A stretch of 64,000 bases of DNA. Origin: Cytophagales bacterium Alg240-R148. GTDB taxonomy: Bacteria; Bacteroidota; Bacteroidia; Cytophagales; Cyclobacteriaceae. The position numbers and the translations under genes were made by a program. The DNA lies in assembly GCA_900537185.1 (NCBI GenBank), contig LS999826.1, forward strand, positions 1,258,379-1,322,378, given 5' to 3'. Below, in pieces: positions 46,464 to 54,314 of the stretch; positions within the stretch are counted from its first letter, which is position 1; each line of letters begins with the position of its first letter. A model generated the notes under the pieces. It did no database searches and was not told the DNA's origin. It worked only from the letters and a program-made list of their open reading frames with translations.

Positions 46464-46536
46464 ATGGAGCCTCCTGAAAGAAGTAAATGAGGTAAAATCC
46501 ATTGTGTATAAATACAAAAAAAATAAAATTTTGGAC

Positions 46537-46575
46537 AAAAAAAAGGACACATTATCTTCAACGTGTCCTTTTTTT
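46537..46575. terminator. Terminator of the M1 aminopeptidase gene
   Basis: A GGACAC/GTGTCC stem (46545-46550 with 46563-46568) lengthened by A/T pairs, with T8 on the minus strand. It follows the aminopeptidase stop after 16 bases. Confidence 0.9.
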
Positions 46576-46590
46576 GCAATACAAAATCTC

Positions 46591-48435
46591 TTATTTAGTA
46601 GGATTTGTATAGGGGGTAGTATATTTTTCTTTACTGAAAAAATTGTTTTTCTGGTCGATATCCGCCAAGCGCTTGGATGGATCAATCTCCACAGATTTAA
46701 TGGGTTTGGTTAGTTCCAAAGTATAGGATGGCAATACCCAAGGCCAAGGTTCTAAGTCCGTTCTTTTGATGTCTCCTTCAGCAGGTTTAACCCCTCTCAT
46801 CATTCTCAAAGGAATGTAAAGGAGCTCCTTGGTTCCATCTTCATAGGTTACAACCAAATCGATTGGCATCATCATGTTTTCTTTGCGTTTCAAAGTTACA
46901 TAGGTTTTTCCAGCTTGTTCTACAACTTGTTCAATGCTGTAGTCAATGGTGTTGGTAGTTCCAACAAAGTGTTCGTAGTACCAATCCAACTCTATTCCAG
47001 ATGTTTTTTCCAATATCCTACGCATATCGGTAGGGTTGGGGTGTCTAAATTTCCAGCTGTTAAAATACCTTCTCATTCCTTTTTTGAAAGTTGCCTCGCC
47101 CAAGATGTAATTCAATTGGTGTAAGAATACGGCGCCTTTGCTATAGGAGTTGATGCCATAGGACTGGTTGGTAATGTAATGGTCTGCATGGGTTGTCAAT
47201 GGCTCTTCTTTACCTGATTTGGCCATGTAGTAATATCCTCTATAACTCCCAGCATGAACATTGCCTTCTTTGGGGAACAAATGGCCCATAGTTTCAGAAC
47301 TAACATAAGATGTAAATCCTTCATCCATCCAAGAAAGTAAACTTTCATTAGTGGCTAAAACGCCCTGGTACCAACTGTGCAACATTTCATGTACCGTTAC
47401 ACCTGTAAGGCTTCCCATACTTCTTTTTCCAGTTATAAGGGTGCCCATCGGGTACTCCATGCCACCGTCTCCACCCTGAATTACATTAAATTTCGGGTAA
47501 GGGTAAACACCGTAATGTTTGTTGACATATTGGAATGCTTTGGCTGTTAATTCAGGTAATTTGTCCCAGTTTTCAACCGTCGCAGATTGTGGATCATAAA
47601 AGAAATGAAGGTCCGGGCAATTTTCTGCTGTGAGTGTTTTATGAACGTAATCTGGGTCGGCTGCCCACATAAAATCGTGTACATTTTCTGCTTTAAAATT
47701 CCATGTTACCGGTTTGGTAGACTTTTTTACTTGTACTCCTTTGTCTTCATAACCATATCCAATTTTATTTTTATTTTGAAGAATTCCTGTTGCAGCAAGC
47801 GTGTAAGATGGATCTATGGTAATTTCTACATCAAAATCGCCCCAAACACCATGAAATTCTCTGCCAATATAGGGGTTGGCGTGCCAGCCCTGAAAATCGT
47901 ATTCACTCATTTTTGGGTACCATTGGGCCATAGAGTAATCAATACCTTCCGCATTGTCTCTTCCTGATCTTCTGATTTGCTTCGGAACTTGGCTTTCAAA
48001 ATCCATATTAAAAACAGATTTTTTACCTGGAAGAATGGCTTTGTTCAAAGTCACCTCCAAAATTGTTCCAACTACTTTGTAAGAAACCGCCTTTCCGTCT
48101 TGTTTCAAACTATGGATGTGGTGGTAACCTATTTCATCTTCTTTCAAATGGAAAATTCTGTCTTTTACTCTGCCATCTGGGTCAGAAATATTTCTTGAAC
48201 GCACATCCATCATGGAGTTTGGTTGAAAAGCATTGAAATAAAGATGGTAAAAAACGCGGCGAAGGGTGTCGTTGGAGTTGTTGGTATAGGTCAACAATTG
48301 TTTCCCTTTGAATTGATGTTTTGTAACATCAAAATCAATTTCCATTTTGTAATCCACTTTTTGCTGCCATCTGTAATCTTGCGCTTGTAGTTGCATGGCA
48401 ACAACTACAAAAAGTAAGGTCAATAATTTATTCAT
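46591..48435 (-). CDS. M1-family metallopeptidase (aminopeptidase N-like)
   Basis: An exported zinc aminopeptidase of 614 residues. A signal peptide (NKLLTLLFVVVAMQLQAQ) precedes the beta-rich N-terminal domain (KMEIDFDVTKHQFKGKQLLTYTN). The catalytic domain has GMEYPMGTLITG, which corresponds to the GxMEN exopeptidase motif, and the zinc site HEMLHSW with His349, Glu350 and His353 plus Glu372 in WMDEGF. The Tyr of NSYSKGAVFL is likely the transition-state Tyr. I start at ATG 48435, where the signal peptide begins; 48486 would add 17 non-signal residues. It lies 77 bases after xseB on the same strand. Substrates are likely oligopeptides in the periplasm or on the surface. Confidence 0.93.
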   Translation of the reverse strand: MNKLLTLLFVVVAMQLQAQDYRWQQKVDYKMEIDFDVTKHQFKGKQLLTYTNNSNDTLRRVFYHLYFNAFQPNSMMDVRSRNISDPDGRVKDRIFHLKEDEIGYHHIHSLKQDGKAVSYKVVGTILEVTLNKAILPGKKSVFNMDFESQVPKQIRRSGRDNAEGIDYSMAQWYPKMSEYDFQGWHANPYIGREFHGVWGDFDVEITIDPSYTLAATGILQNKNKIGYGYEDKGVQVKKSTKPVTWNFKAENVHDFMWAADPDYVHKTLTAENCPDLHFFYDPQSATVENWDKLPELTAKAFQYVNKHYGVYPYPKFNVIQGGDGGMEYPMGTLITGKRSMGSLTGVTVHEMLHSWYQGVLATNESLLSWMDEGFTSYVSSETMGHLFPKEGNVHAGSYRGYYYMAKSGKEEPLTTHADHYITNQSYGINSYSKGAVFLHQLNYILGEATFKKGMRRYFNSWKFRHPNPTDMRRILEKTSGIELDWYYEHFVGTTNTIDYSIEQVVEQAGKTYVTLKRKENMMMPIDLVVTYEDGTKELLYIPLRMMRGVKPAEGDIKRTDLEPWPWVLPSYTLELTKPIKSVEIDPSKRLADIDQKNNFFSKEKYTTPYTNPTK

Positions 48436-48511
48436 ATTTTCTGTTTTTAATACACAATGATAAAGTTTTTTAAATAATACACCCAACGAAGTTATTTGAA
48501 TGGTCGTATCG

Positions 48512-48709
48512 TTATTCTATGTCATCAAAAGTTTGATCTATTTCTTTTTGAGCACTTTTGAGCTCAGTTTTGCAGCCTTTAATTAAGGTTGTTGCCTCTT
48601 TTATTTCTTTGAGCATGGCATCCAAGCTTTTATCTCCTTGTTCCAATTCAGCTACAATAGTTTCTATTCTCTGTAAGGCCTGGTCGTAATTAATTTTATT
48701 CTTGCTCAT
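48512..48709 (-). CDS. xseB: Exodeoxyribonuclease VII small subunit
   Basis: A 65-residue helical hairpin protein with the pattern NYDQALQRIETIVAELEQGD and KSLDAMLKEIKEATTLIKGC of XseB. Several copies bind the large subunit and make up part of exonuclease VII, which degrades single-stranded DNA into oligonucleotides. It overlaps the end of xseA by 14 bases, as is usual for this pair. The length is normal. Confidence 0.95.
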   Translation of the reverse strand: MSKNKINYDQALQRIETIVAELEQGDKSLDAMLKEIKEATTLIKGCKTELKSAQKEIDQTFDDIE

Positions 48710-49934
48710 TTCTATTGTTTATTTGGGTTATCGTACTTTCTATGGTGTGTGTTGCCGTAATGGTGGTTAAGGAATTGCCCTTAACTGGTTTTTCTTTTAT
48801 TGGTTTTCCATTGTACAAAGTTATGCTATAACCTTTTTGTAATATGGTTTCTGGGTTTAACAAAGACAATTTAGACTCTAAATGGTGCAAATGGTTTGTT
48901 TTGGTCTTTATATTGAAAGCCGCTATTTGGCTAATTTTATGCAGACAATTATCCAATCTAAATTCTTGGGTTTTGATCAGAGCAGTAGATTGTTGTATCA
49001 AACGCAATTGCTGCTGCTCTATTTGTTGCTGTAAGAGTAGTAATTTTTGTTCCGATTTTGACTTAAAATGGACCATGTACCGATCCAACAGACTTTCAAA
49101 GTCTGACATTTTTTCTAGTAAAAATTCGGCCACTGCTGTAGGAGTTTTGAGGGCGCTATGGGCCACAAGGTCACACACGGATTGGTCCCTTTCGTGCCCG
49201 ATTCCTGTTATTACGGGTAGATTACTGCTTGCAATTGCTTTAGAAAGTTCATAGTTGTCATAACAATCTAAATCAATTTGGGATCCACCGCCTCTAATTA
49301 AAACAATAGCATCGAAGGTGTCTTTGTTGCAGGTTAAAATGGCCTGGGTTATGGATTTTATTGCACCATCGCCCTGCATGATAGAAGGGTATAATTTAGA
49401 CTGAATGTGGTAATTTTGTTTGTTTTGGGATAACTGAGCCATGAAATCCTCATAACCAGCTGCAGTAGGGGATGTTATGAGGGCAACATTCTGTACTACT
49501 CGTGGTAAGGTGCGCATTTTATTAGCTTCCAAAAGGCCTTCTGAACTTAATTTTTGAATTACCTCTTGTTTCATTCTTGCCTTTTCTCCCAACGTATATT
49601 GCGGGTCTACTGCTTTGATGTTAAAGCTCAAACCATATACCTCATGAAACTGGACCACTACTTGGCAGAGGATGGTCATTCCAGCACTGAGTCTGGAACC
49701 AGTGCTAGCTTCAAATGTCCTATTCAATTGGCTGTATATATTGGCCCAAATATTGGCTCTAACTTTTGCGATTACTTTGCCGTTGTCTTTTTCTACCAAT
49801 TCTAAATAACAATGGCCGCTGGCATTGTTTCTTAGTTCGCTGACCTCTGCTACCACCCAATAGGTTGGGTCGAGGTAGGTGTCCAATGTGGCCCTTAATA
49901 AATTGTTAAGTTGAAAAAGTGAGAAGTATTCCAT
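48696..49934 (-). CDS. xseA: Exodeoxyribonuclease VII large subunit
   Basis: The catalytic subunit of exonuclease VII, 412 residues. The N-terminal OB fold (about 1-100: MEYFSLFQLNNLLRATLDTY, YWVVAEVSELRNNASGHCYL) is followed by the exonuclease domain with PRVVQNVALITSPTAAGYEDF, DAIVLIRGGGSQIDLDCYDN and LPVITGIGHERDQSVCDLVA, all conserved in XseA, and a coiled-coil arm with several Gln-rich helices (about 265-330). Overlap with xseB indicates coupling. Role: DNA repair and recombination in the cytoplasm. Confidence 0.96.
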   Translation of the reverse strand: MEYFSLFQLNNLLRATLDTYLDPTYWVVAEVSELRNNASGHCYLELVEKDNGKVIAKVRANIWANIYSQLNRTFEASTGSRLSAGMTILCQVVVQFHEVYGLSFNIKAVDPQYTLGEKARMKQEVIQKLSSEGLLEANKMRTLPRVVQNVALITSPTAAGYEDFMAQLSQNKQNYHIQSKLYPSIMQGDGAIKSITQAILTCNKDTFDAIVLIRGGGSQIDLDCYDNYELSKAIASSNLPVITGIGHERDQSVCDLVAHSALKTPTAVAEFLLEKMSDFESLLDRYMVHFKSKSEQKLLLLQQQIEQQQLRLIQQSTALIKTQEFRLDNCLHKISQIAAFNIKTKTNHLHHLESKLSLLNPETILQKGYSITLYNGKPIKEKPVKGNSLTTITATHTIESTITQINNRNEQE

Positions 49935-49963
49935 AGAACACCAAAGATGAGAAAATGTAGATT

Positions 49964-49998
49964 AAAAAAAAATCCCTCCATGGCTTGTGAAGAGATTT
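49964..49998 (-). terminator. Terminator after the sigma-factor operon
   Basis: An 8-bp stem with one G-U pair (49970-49977 with 49991-49998) and nine T on the minus strand, 18 bases after the stop of the last gene of the trio. Confidence 0.75.
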
Positions 49999-50015
49999 AT
50001 TGCGATCTTTTTCTT

Positions 50016-50462
50016 TTAGTTTCTTTGCCCTTCGCGCCTTTCTTTTGCCAGCCGTTTTAACACCATTTTATTGAATTCCCTTTCTGCTTTAAGAAAGGAA
50101 AGAATTTCTTTGTTGCTAATCACCTGCTGCAAGTCTCGAATGTAATTTTTTTCCAAAGCCAATTCTTCTTGTTTTACAGCTAATTCGTTAGAAATAATAG
50201 TTTGCGCTTCCGACTCAGATATTTCAGACTTTTGCATGGAAAGCCGGTTTTGTTCCCTTTTTATTCTCAAGTCCTTCCTTTTGTTGTTGTATCGGTCGTA
50301 GGTTGCCCAAAAATTGGACTTATTGCTTTCCTTGATTTCAATTCTTTGTTCAATGAATTTCTTTTTATGCTCTTCAATATTTCGAGGCTTTTTTTGATTT
50401 TGCTGTGCGTTGCTAAAGTATGCAGTGCACAAAAGGGTAAAAAACAGCAATAAATTTTTCAT
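50016..50462 (-). CDS. Exported charged helical protein, Spy/CpxP-like, third gene of an ECF sigma operon
   Basis: A 148-residue protein with a signal peptide (KNLLLFFTLLCTAYFSNAQQ) and a mature part that is almost entirely charged helix (EEHKKKFIEQRIEIKESNKS, LRIKREQNRLSMQKSEISES). That composition resembles the periplasmic Spy/CpxP and heavy-metal-sensor folds, which dimerise around substrates. It is the last of three genes on this strand: sigma factor, anti-sigma-like membrane protein and this, spaced by 33 and 10 bases. Such trios are frequent in Bacteroidota. A sensor or chaperone role for the system is an inference. Confidence 0.72.
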   Translation of the reverse strand: MKNLLLFFTLLCTAYFSNAQQNQKKPRNIEEHKKKFIEQRIEIKESNKSNFWATYDRYNNKRKDLRIKREQNRLSMQKSEISESEAQTIISNELAVKQEELALEKNYIRDLQQVISNKEILSFLKAEREFNKMVLKRLAKERREGQRN

Positions 50463-50472
50463 ATGTAATTAA

Positions 50473-50925
50473 TTAATATTCGTCAATCCATTCGTATTCT
50501 ATAAAAATTTCTTCTTCAAGAGCACCATCTGTGGCCAACTCTTCCAGGCTTATTTCTGTAGTGGATAAGTCTGTTTGATCGTACAAGTATTTTAATTCTT
50601 CTTCATCTAAATTCGTGTATTCCTGGCCAATATATTCAATGATTTCATCATCTGAAACATTGGTCAGGTAGGCAATTTCGCCCTCAGAAACACTACTGTT
50701 AGGGAGAAACACCTTGAATATGGCCATTAAAGACACTGAGGCAGCCACCAATACCGCCCAATGTAATTTTCTATTTTTGTACAAGGGTATTGTTGGAGCA
50801 GCTTCTGTTTTTGGTTCTGCTTCAATTTTTTCCAGTATAGAAGACTCCAAGTTATCAAAGTAGTTGTTTGGTACTTTAAAAGGGTGTTCTATTTTCTTGT
50901 CCGATGAATTATTCAAGTCATTCAT
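50473..50925 (-). CDS. Putative anti-sigma factor (single-pass membrane protein)
   Basis: A 150-residue protein with a cytoplasmic N-terminal part that has FKVPNNYFDNLESSILEKIE (about 17-36), typical of the small anti-sigma-like proteins in Bacteroidota, one membrane helix (HWAVLVAASVSLMAIFKVFL, about 55-74) and an acidic periplasmic part containing many Glu/Asp and Tyr (EYIGQEYTNLDEEELKYLY). It starts 33 bases after the ECF sigma gene and is followed by the Spy-like gene after 10 bases. Restraint of the adjacent sigma factor is likely by position. No zinc-binding HxxxCxxC motif of the ZAS class is visible. Confidence 0.75.
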   Translation of the reverse strand: MNDLNNSSDKKIEHPFKVPNNYFDNLESSILEKIEAEPKTEAAPTIPLYKNRKLHWAVLVAASVSLMAIFKVFLPNSSVSEGEIAYLTNVSDDEIIEYIGQEYTNLDEEELKYLYDQTDLSTTEISLEELATDGALEEEIFIEYEWIDEY

Positions 50926-50958
50926 TGTATCTCTTTGATAGTAAAAAAAGGAAATGGT

Positions 50959-51501
50959 TTAATCATCTTTAATAAATTTCTCAATTTTTTTAACTGCATG
51001 GTGGTAATTTGCTTTTAATCCCCCTATGCTTTTGCCAGTTATTTTCGCCATTTCTTCATAACTGATGGCATCGAAGTATTTCATGTTAAATACCAACCTT
51101 TGTTTGTCTGGTAATGTATCCAATGCCATTTGAAGTTTGATTTCTATTGCATCGGCGTCTAGGGTTGCAAAGGTGTGGTCTTTAATTTTTGTAAAAGCCT
51201 CGTAATTATCAACGGAAGAAAATATCTTCCTTTTTTTTGTCTTCTCTAGATGCCTTAAAGTTTCATTAGTAGCAATTCTATACATCCAAGTGTACAGTCC
51301 TGAATCTCCTCTAAAGTTGTCGATGGCTTTAAAAACTTTAACGAATGTATCCTGTAAAATGTCATCGGCATCGTCGTGGTGGTACACCATTTTTCGAATG
51401 TGCCAATACAGCCGTTCTTTGTACGCACCTACCAGGTTTTTAAAAGCATTTTGCTTCAAATGATCGGTTTGTAGTGCAAGGATGAGTTGTTTGTCTTCCA
51501 A
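50959..51501 (-). CDS. ECF-type RNA polymerase sigma factor
   Basis: An extracytoplasmic-function sigma-70 factor of 180 residues. Region 2 (about 20-90) has KMVYHHDDADDILQDTFVKVF and GLYTWMYRIATNETLRHLEK; region 4 (about 125-178) has ALDTLPDKQRLVFNMKYFDAISYEEMAKI and GLKANYHHAVKKIEKF. The first codon is TTG; no ATG is available before region 2, and upstream in frame there is a stop. It heads a three-gene unit with an anti-sigma-like protein and a Spy-like protein. Upstream a 7-bp inverted repeat (51529-51535 with 51543-51549) lies between metX and this gene. Confidence 0.93.
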   Translation of the reverse strand: MEDKQLILALQTDHLKQNAFKNLVGAYKERLYWHIRKMVYHHDDADDILQDTFVKVFKAIDNFRGDSGLYTWMYRIATNETLRHLEKTKKRKIFSSVDNYEAFTKIKDHTFATLDADAIEIKLQMALDTLPDKQRLVFNMKYFDAISYEEMAKITGKSIGGLKANYHHAVKKIEKFIKDD

Positions 51502-51528
51502 ATGTTTTTTACTGATTTGGTAGGTTAG

Positions 51529-51549
51529 ACCTTTGCATGCACCAAAGGT
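51529..51549. promoter_or_regulatory. Inverted repeat between metX and the sigma-factor gene
   Basis: ACCTTTG at 51529-51535 and CAAAGGT at 51543-51549 enclose seven bases and lie 28-48 bases before the sigma-factor start codon. No T run follows, so a terminator is unlikely; it may be an operator or a leader hairpin. Confidence 0.35.
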
Positions 51550-51558
51550 TTAAGCTTC

Positions 51559-52581
51559 TTACAAATTAGTTAAAAACTTTTTTATTTCTGAGGATATTTT
51601 CACGTGCTCTGTTAAAAATCCGTCATGGCCGTAGTGAGAACGTATGATGACAAACCTTGAGTCTGGGATATAATTGGACATGTGGTTGGACTCAGATGGC
51701 GGACATAGAATGTCTTGGTCTATCGCAATAATAAGCGTTTTAGCCGTAATCTGTGCCAAAGCATTTTCTGTATCTACTCGATCCCGTCCTACGTCGTGCC
51801 CATCCATTGCCAAGGTCAGAGCATAATAAGAATAGGCATTGAAGCGCTTGGCCAATTTATTACCTTGGTACTTGATGTAACTTTCGGCTCTGAAATTATG
51901 AGTTGCAGCCGCTGGGTCTTGTTGGTTTATAGAAAAGTTTTCTGGTGTGCGGTAGGTAAGCATGCCAATAGCACGAGCGGCAATTAACCCATCTTTCCCC
52001 GCATTTTCAGATTCTTCTCCAAAGGTTTGGTCTTTAATAATAGCGTTTCTTTGGGCTTCATGGATGGACTTGCCCCAATTCGATTCTTTCGGAGAAGTGG
52101 CCACAAGTACTAGCTTTTTGAAAAAATCGGGGCTATCAATGGCCCACTCCATGGCTTGGTATCCACCCATTGAGCCGCCTATAGCAATCGCAACTTCCTT
52201 AATATCCAATGCAGAAGCCAATAGTTTGTACGCCTGGATCATATCTCTTATGCTGATGGCAGGGAAATCTTGGTAGTATGGCTTTTCTGTTGACGGGTTG
52301 GTACTCAATGGGCCTGTACTGCCATAACAGGAACCTAAGATATTGACGCAAATCACAAAATGATTTCCACCATTGATTAAATCGTTGGCACCAACAAGGC
52401 CCGTCCACCATTCGCTGGCATCTGAATTGGCTGTTAATGCATGAAAAACCCAAATCACATTGTTTTTGTCTTCATTTAATGTACCCATAGTGTGGTAACA
52501 CAATTGAAGTGCCTCTAGAGTTGCTCCAGAATCCAGCAAAAATGGTTTGTCGTATTTGAAAATTTTTCGTTGCAAAGGCAT
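51559..52581 (-). CDS. metX: Homoserine O-acetyltransferase
   Basis: An alpha/beta-hydrolase-fold acyltransferase of 340 residues that transfers an acetyl (or succinyl) group to homoserine, the first committed step of methionine synthesis. The catalytic nucleophile Ser137 lies in IAIGGSMGGYQAMEWA. Other family segments are YHTMGTLNEDKNNVIWVFHALTA, ILGSCYGSTGPLSTNPST and a late SHYGHDGFLTE with the catalytic His. The third residue of the triad, Asp, should be in DQDILCPPSES. It is divergent from the osmC-metZ pair with 85 bases between, fitting a shared methionine pathway region. Confidence 0.94.
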   Translation of the reverse strand: MPLQRKIFKYDKPFLLDSGATLEALQLCYHTMGTLNEDKNNVIWVFHALTANSDASEWWTGLVGANDLINGGNHFVICVNILGSCYGSTGPLSTNPSTEKPYYQDFPAISIRDMIQAYKLLASALDIKEVAIAIGGSMGGYQAMEWAIDSPDFFKKLVLVATSPKESNWGKSIHEAQRNAIIKDQTFGEESENAGKDGLIAARAIGMLTYRTPENFSINQQDPAAATHNFRAESYIKYQGNKLAKRFNAYSYYALTLAMDGHDVGRDRVDTENALAQITAKTLIIAIDQDILCPPSESNHMSNYIPDSRFVIIRSHYGHDGFLTEHVKISSEIKKFLTNL

Positions 52582-52666
52582 TATATTTGGCGCAAATGTA
52601 ATATATTTTTTTAAAACTTAGGAAGAAAGCTAGTAAGATGGCATCTTTGTTGAAAATTTTTTAGTT

Positions 52667-53086
52667 ATGAAAGTGTCTATAAATCGGAATAAAAATGTGC
52701 ACTTAACCGCACAAAATGAATCAGGAAATTTAGTGGAGATTGATGGTTCGGGTGCAATTGGAGGACAAGAAATGGGCGCAAGGCCTATGGAATTGCTACT
52801 TATGGGTTTAGGAGGCTGTAGCAGCATGGATGTGATTTCCATACTTAACAAACAAAAAATTGATGATTTTGACTACCAGGTAGAAATAGAGGCCAGTAGG
52901 GTAGAGTCCATTCCGAAAATTTTTAAAGATATCCATGTGAAATTCCTTTTCGAAGGAGAAATAGATCCAAAAAAATTAACACGTGCAGTGGATTTGTCCA
53001 TGGATAAATATTGCTCTGTTACAAAAATTATGGAGGCGTCTGCAAGTATATCCCACGAGGTTTTTTTAAATGGCAACAAGTTATGA
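52667..53086 (+). CDS. OsmC-family protein
   Basis: A cytoplasmic thiol peroxidase-fold protein of 139 residues. It has the typical dimer strand start (KVSINRNKNVHLTAQNESGN), the segment GARPMELLLMGLGGCSSMDVI with the peroxidatic-type Cys51, and the C-terminal CSVTKIMEASASISHEV with the second Cys. Both Cys are kept, so a peroxide-reducing role is possible, though many OsmC relatives are uncharacterised. The stop overlaps the ATG of metZ (ATGA), so it is coupled to a sulfur-amino-acid enzyme. This suggests a role in thiol or sulfur redox. Confidence 0.9.
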   Translation: MKVSINRNKNVHLTAQNESGNLVEIDGSGAIGGQEMGARPMELLLMGLGGCSSMDVISILNKQKIDDFDYQVEIEASRVESIPKIFKDIHVKFLFEGEIDPKKLTRAVDLSMDKYCSVTKIMEASASISHEVFLNGNKL

Positions 53087-54255
53087 GCAACAATAGGTTT
53101 GAAACAGATGCTATAAGAATTCAAGTAGCACAAACAGAAGAGAAGGAACATTCTAATCCTGTTTTTTTTACATCCAGTTTTACTTTTGAAGATGCCGAAG
53201 AAATGAGAGCAACTTTTGCAGGTGAAAAGGACCGAAATATATACAGCAGGTTTACCAATCCCAACGCAGAAGAATTGGTTCGGAAAGTATGTACAATGGA
53301 AGGTGCTCCCTTTGGGTACGCCCATGCCACAGGAATGGCTTCAGTTTATGCCACCTTTGCTGCATTGTTAAATGCCGGAGACCACTTATTATCTTGCAGG
53401 TCCATTTTTGGGTCTACCCATACCTTGTTCACAAAAATATTCCCTAAATGGAATATTGAAACCACTTACCTGGACGTGGCCGATATGGATACCTGGGACG
53501 ATGCTGTTAAGCCCAGTTCTAAGGTGTTTTATTTGGAATCCCCGACTAACCCTGCATTGGAAGTGATTGATTTGGAGCTAGTAGCAGATTTTTGCAGAAA
53601 ACATAATTTGATTTTCATTGTTGACAATTGTTTCGCAACTCCATATTTGCAACGACCAATGGAATTTGGAGCCCAGTTAGTGATCCACTCGGCTACAAAG
53701 TATATGGATGGTCAAGGCAGGGTAATGGGTGGAATTGTAGTAGGAGAAAAGGAGTTGATTGAAGAAATTTATACCTTTAGTAGGAGTACCGGCCCAGCCA
53801 TTTCGCCATTTAATGCTTGGACCATTTCAAAAAGCTTGGAAACTTTGGCCGTTCGTATGGACCGGCATTGTGACAACGCCCTTCAAATAGCCCAGCGCTT
53901 AGAAAAGGAAGAGAAGGTAGAATATGTATTGTATCCTTTTTTACCATCCCATCCCAATTATGCAATTGCAAAAAAACAAATGAAGGCAGGAGGGGGTATG
54001 CTGTCTTTTAACGTAAAAGGTGGTATTGTAGCAGGTAGAAATTTTTTAAATGCACTCCAAATGTGTTCTTTAACTGCAAATTTAGGCGATACGCGAACCA
54101 TTGCCACCCACCCAGCTTCTACTACACATGCCAAACTTACAGAAGAAGAAAGAAATGAAGTGGGCATTAGCCCAGGGTTGATTAGGATTTCTGTTGGGTT
54201 GGAACATGTAGAAGATATTTGGGAAGACATTATCCAGGCATTACAAAAAATTTAA
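53083..54255 (+). CDS. metZ: O-acetyl/succinylhomoserine sulfhydrylase-type trans-sulfuration enzyme
   Basis: A PLP enzyme of the Cys/Met-metabolism family, 390 residues, that makes homocysteine from activated homoserine and sulfide (or performs a related trans-sulfuration). Active-site markers: YSRFTNPNAEELVRK with the Tyr and Arg of the phosphate site, HATGMASVYATFAALL, LESPTNPALEVIDLE, DNCFATPYLQRP with cofactor-binding Asp181, and Lys206 in HSATKYMDGQGRV. I use ATG 53083, which overlaps the osmC stop; 53011 in the same frame lies inside osmC. The neighbouring metX supplies the substrate. The exact choice between MetZ, MetB and MetY is by overall similarity, so the symbol is a reasoned guess. 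Confidence 0.85.
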   Translation: MSNNRFETDAIRIQVAQTEEKEHSNPVFFTSSFTFEDAEEMRATFAGEKDRNIYSRFTNPNAEELVRKVCTMEGAPFGYAHATGMASVYATFAALLNAGDHLLSCRSIFGSTHTLFTKIFPKWNIETTYLDVADMDTWDDAVKPSSKVFYLESPTNPALEVIDLELVADFCRKHNLIFIVDNCFATPYLQRPMEFGAQLVIHSATKYMDGQGRVMGGIVVGEKELIEEIYTFSRSTGPAISPFNAWTISKSLETLAVRMDRHCDNALQIAQRLEKEEKVEYVLYPFLPSHPNYAIAKKQMKAGGGMLSFNVKGGIVAGRNFLNALQMCSLTANLGDTRTIATHPASTTHAKLTEEERNEVGISPGLIRISVGLEHVEDIWEDIIQALQKI

Positions 54256-54290
54256 TACTTAGTATTTGGAGTTGCCTTGTACTTGTTTTA

Positions 54291-54314
54291 ATTTTATACC
54301 AAACGGTATAAAAT
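54291..54314. promoter_or_regulatory. Palindromic operator overlapping the tetR-type gene start
   Basis: ATTTTATACC at 54291-54300 and GGTATAAAAT at 54305-54314 are exact reverse complements with the spacer AAAC. The right arm covers the ATG at 54313. The core ATACCAAACGGTAT differs at two bases from the site upstream of the next gene (54922-54935). Confidence 0.75.

Larger units (their letters stand above)
46002..46536. other. Long intergenic region upstream of the porin gene
   Basis: About 535 bases between porin start and the aminopeptidase terminator. It carries the inverted repeats at 46026-46071, 46082-46115 and 46178-46224 and the GTTAA arrays at 46348-46364 and 46436-46463. A minus-strand frame at 46154-46345 begins with TTG and lacks protein-like character, so I do not call a gene. 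A small RNA on either strand is possible. Confidence 0.45.

Noticed and set aside
52582-52666. Possible SAM riboswitch before metX
   Set aside because: The gap is 85 bases and shows no multi-helix pattern or terminator that would suggest one.
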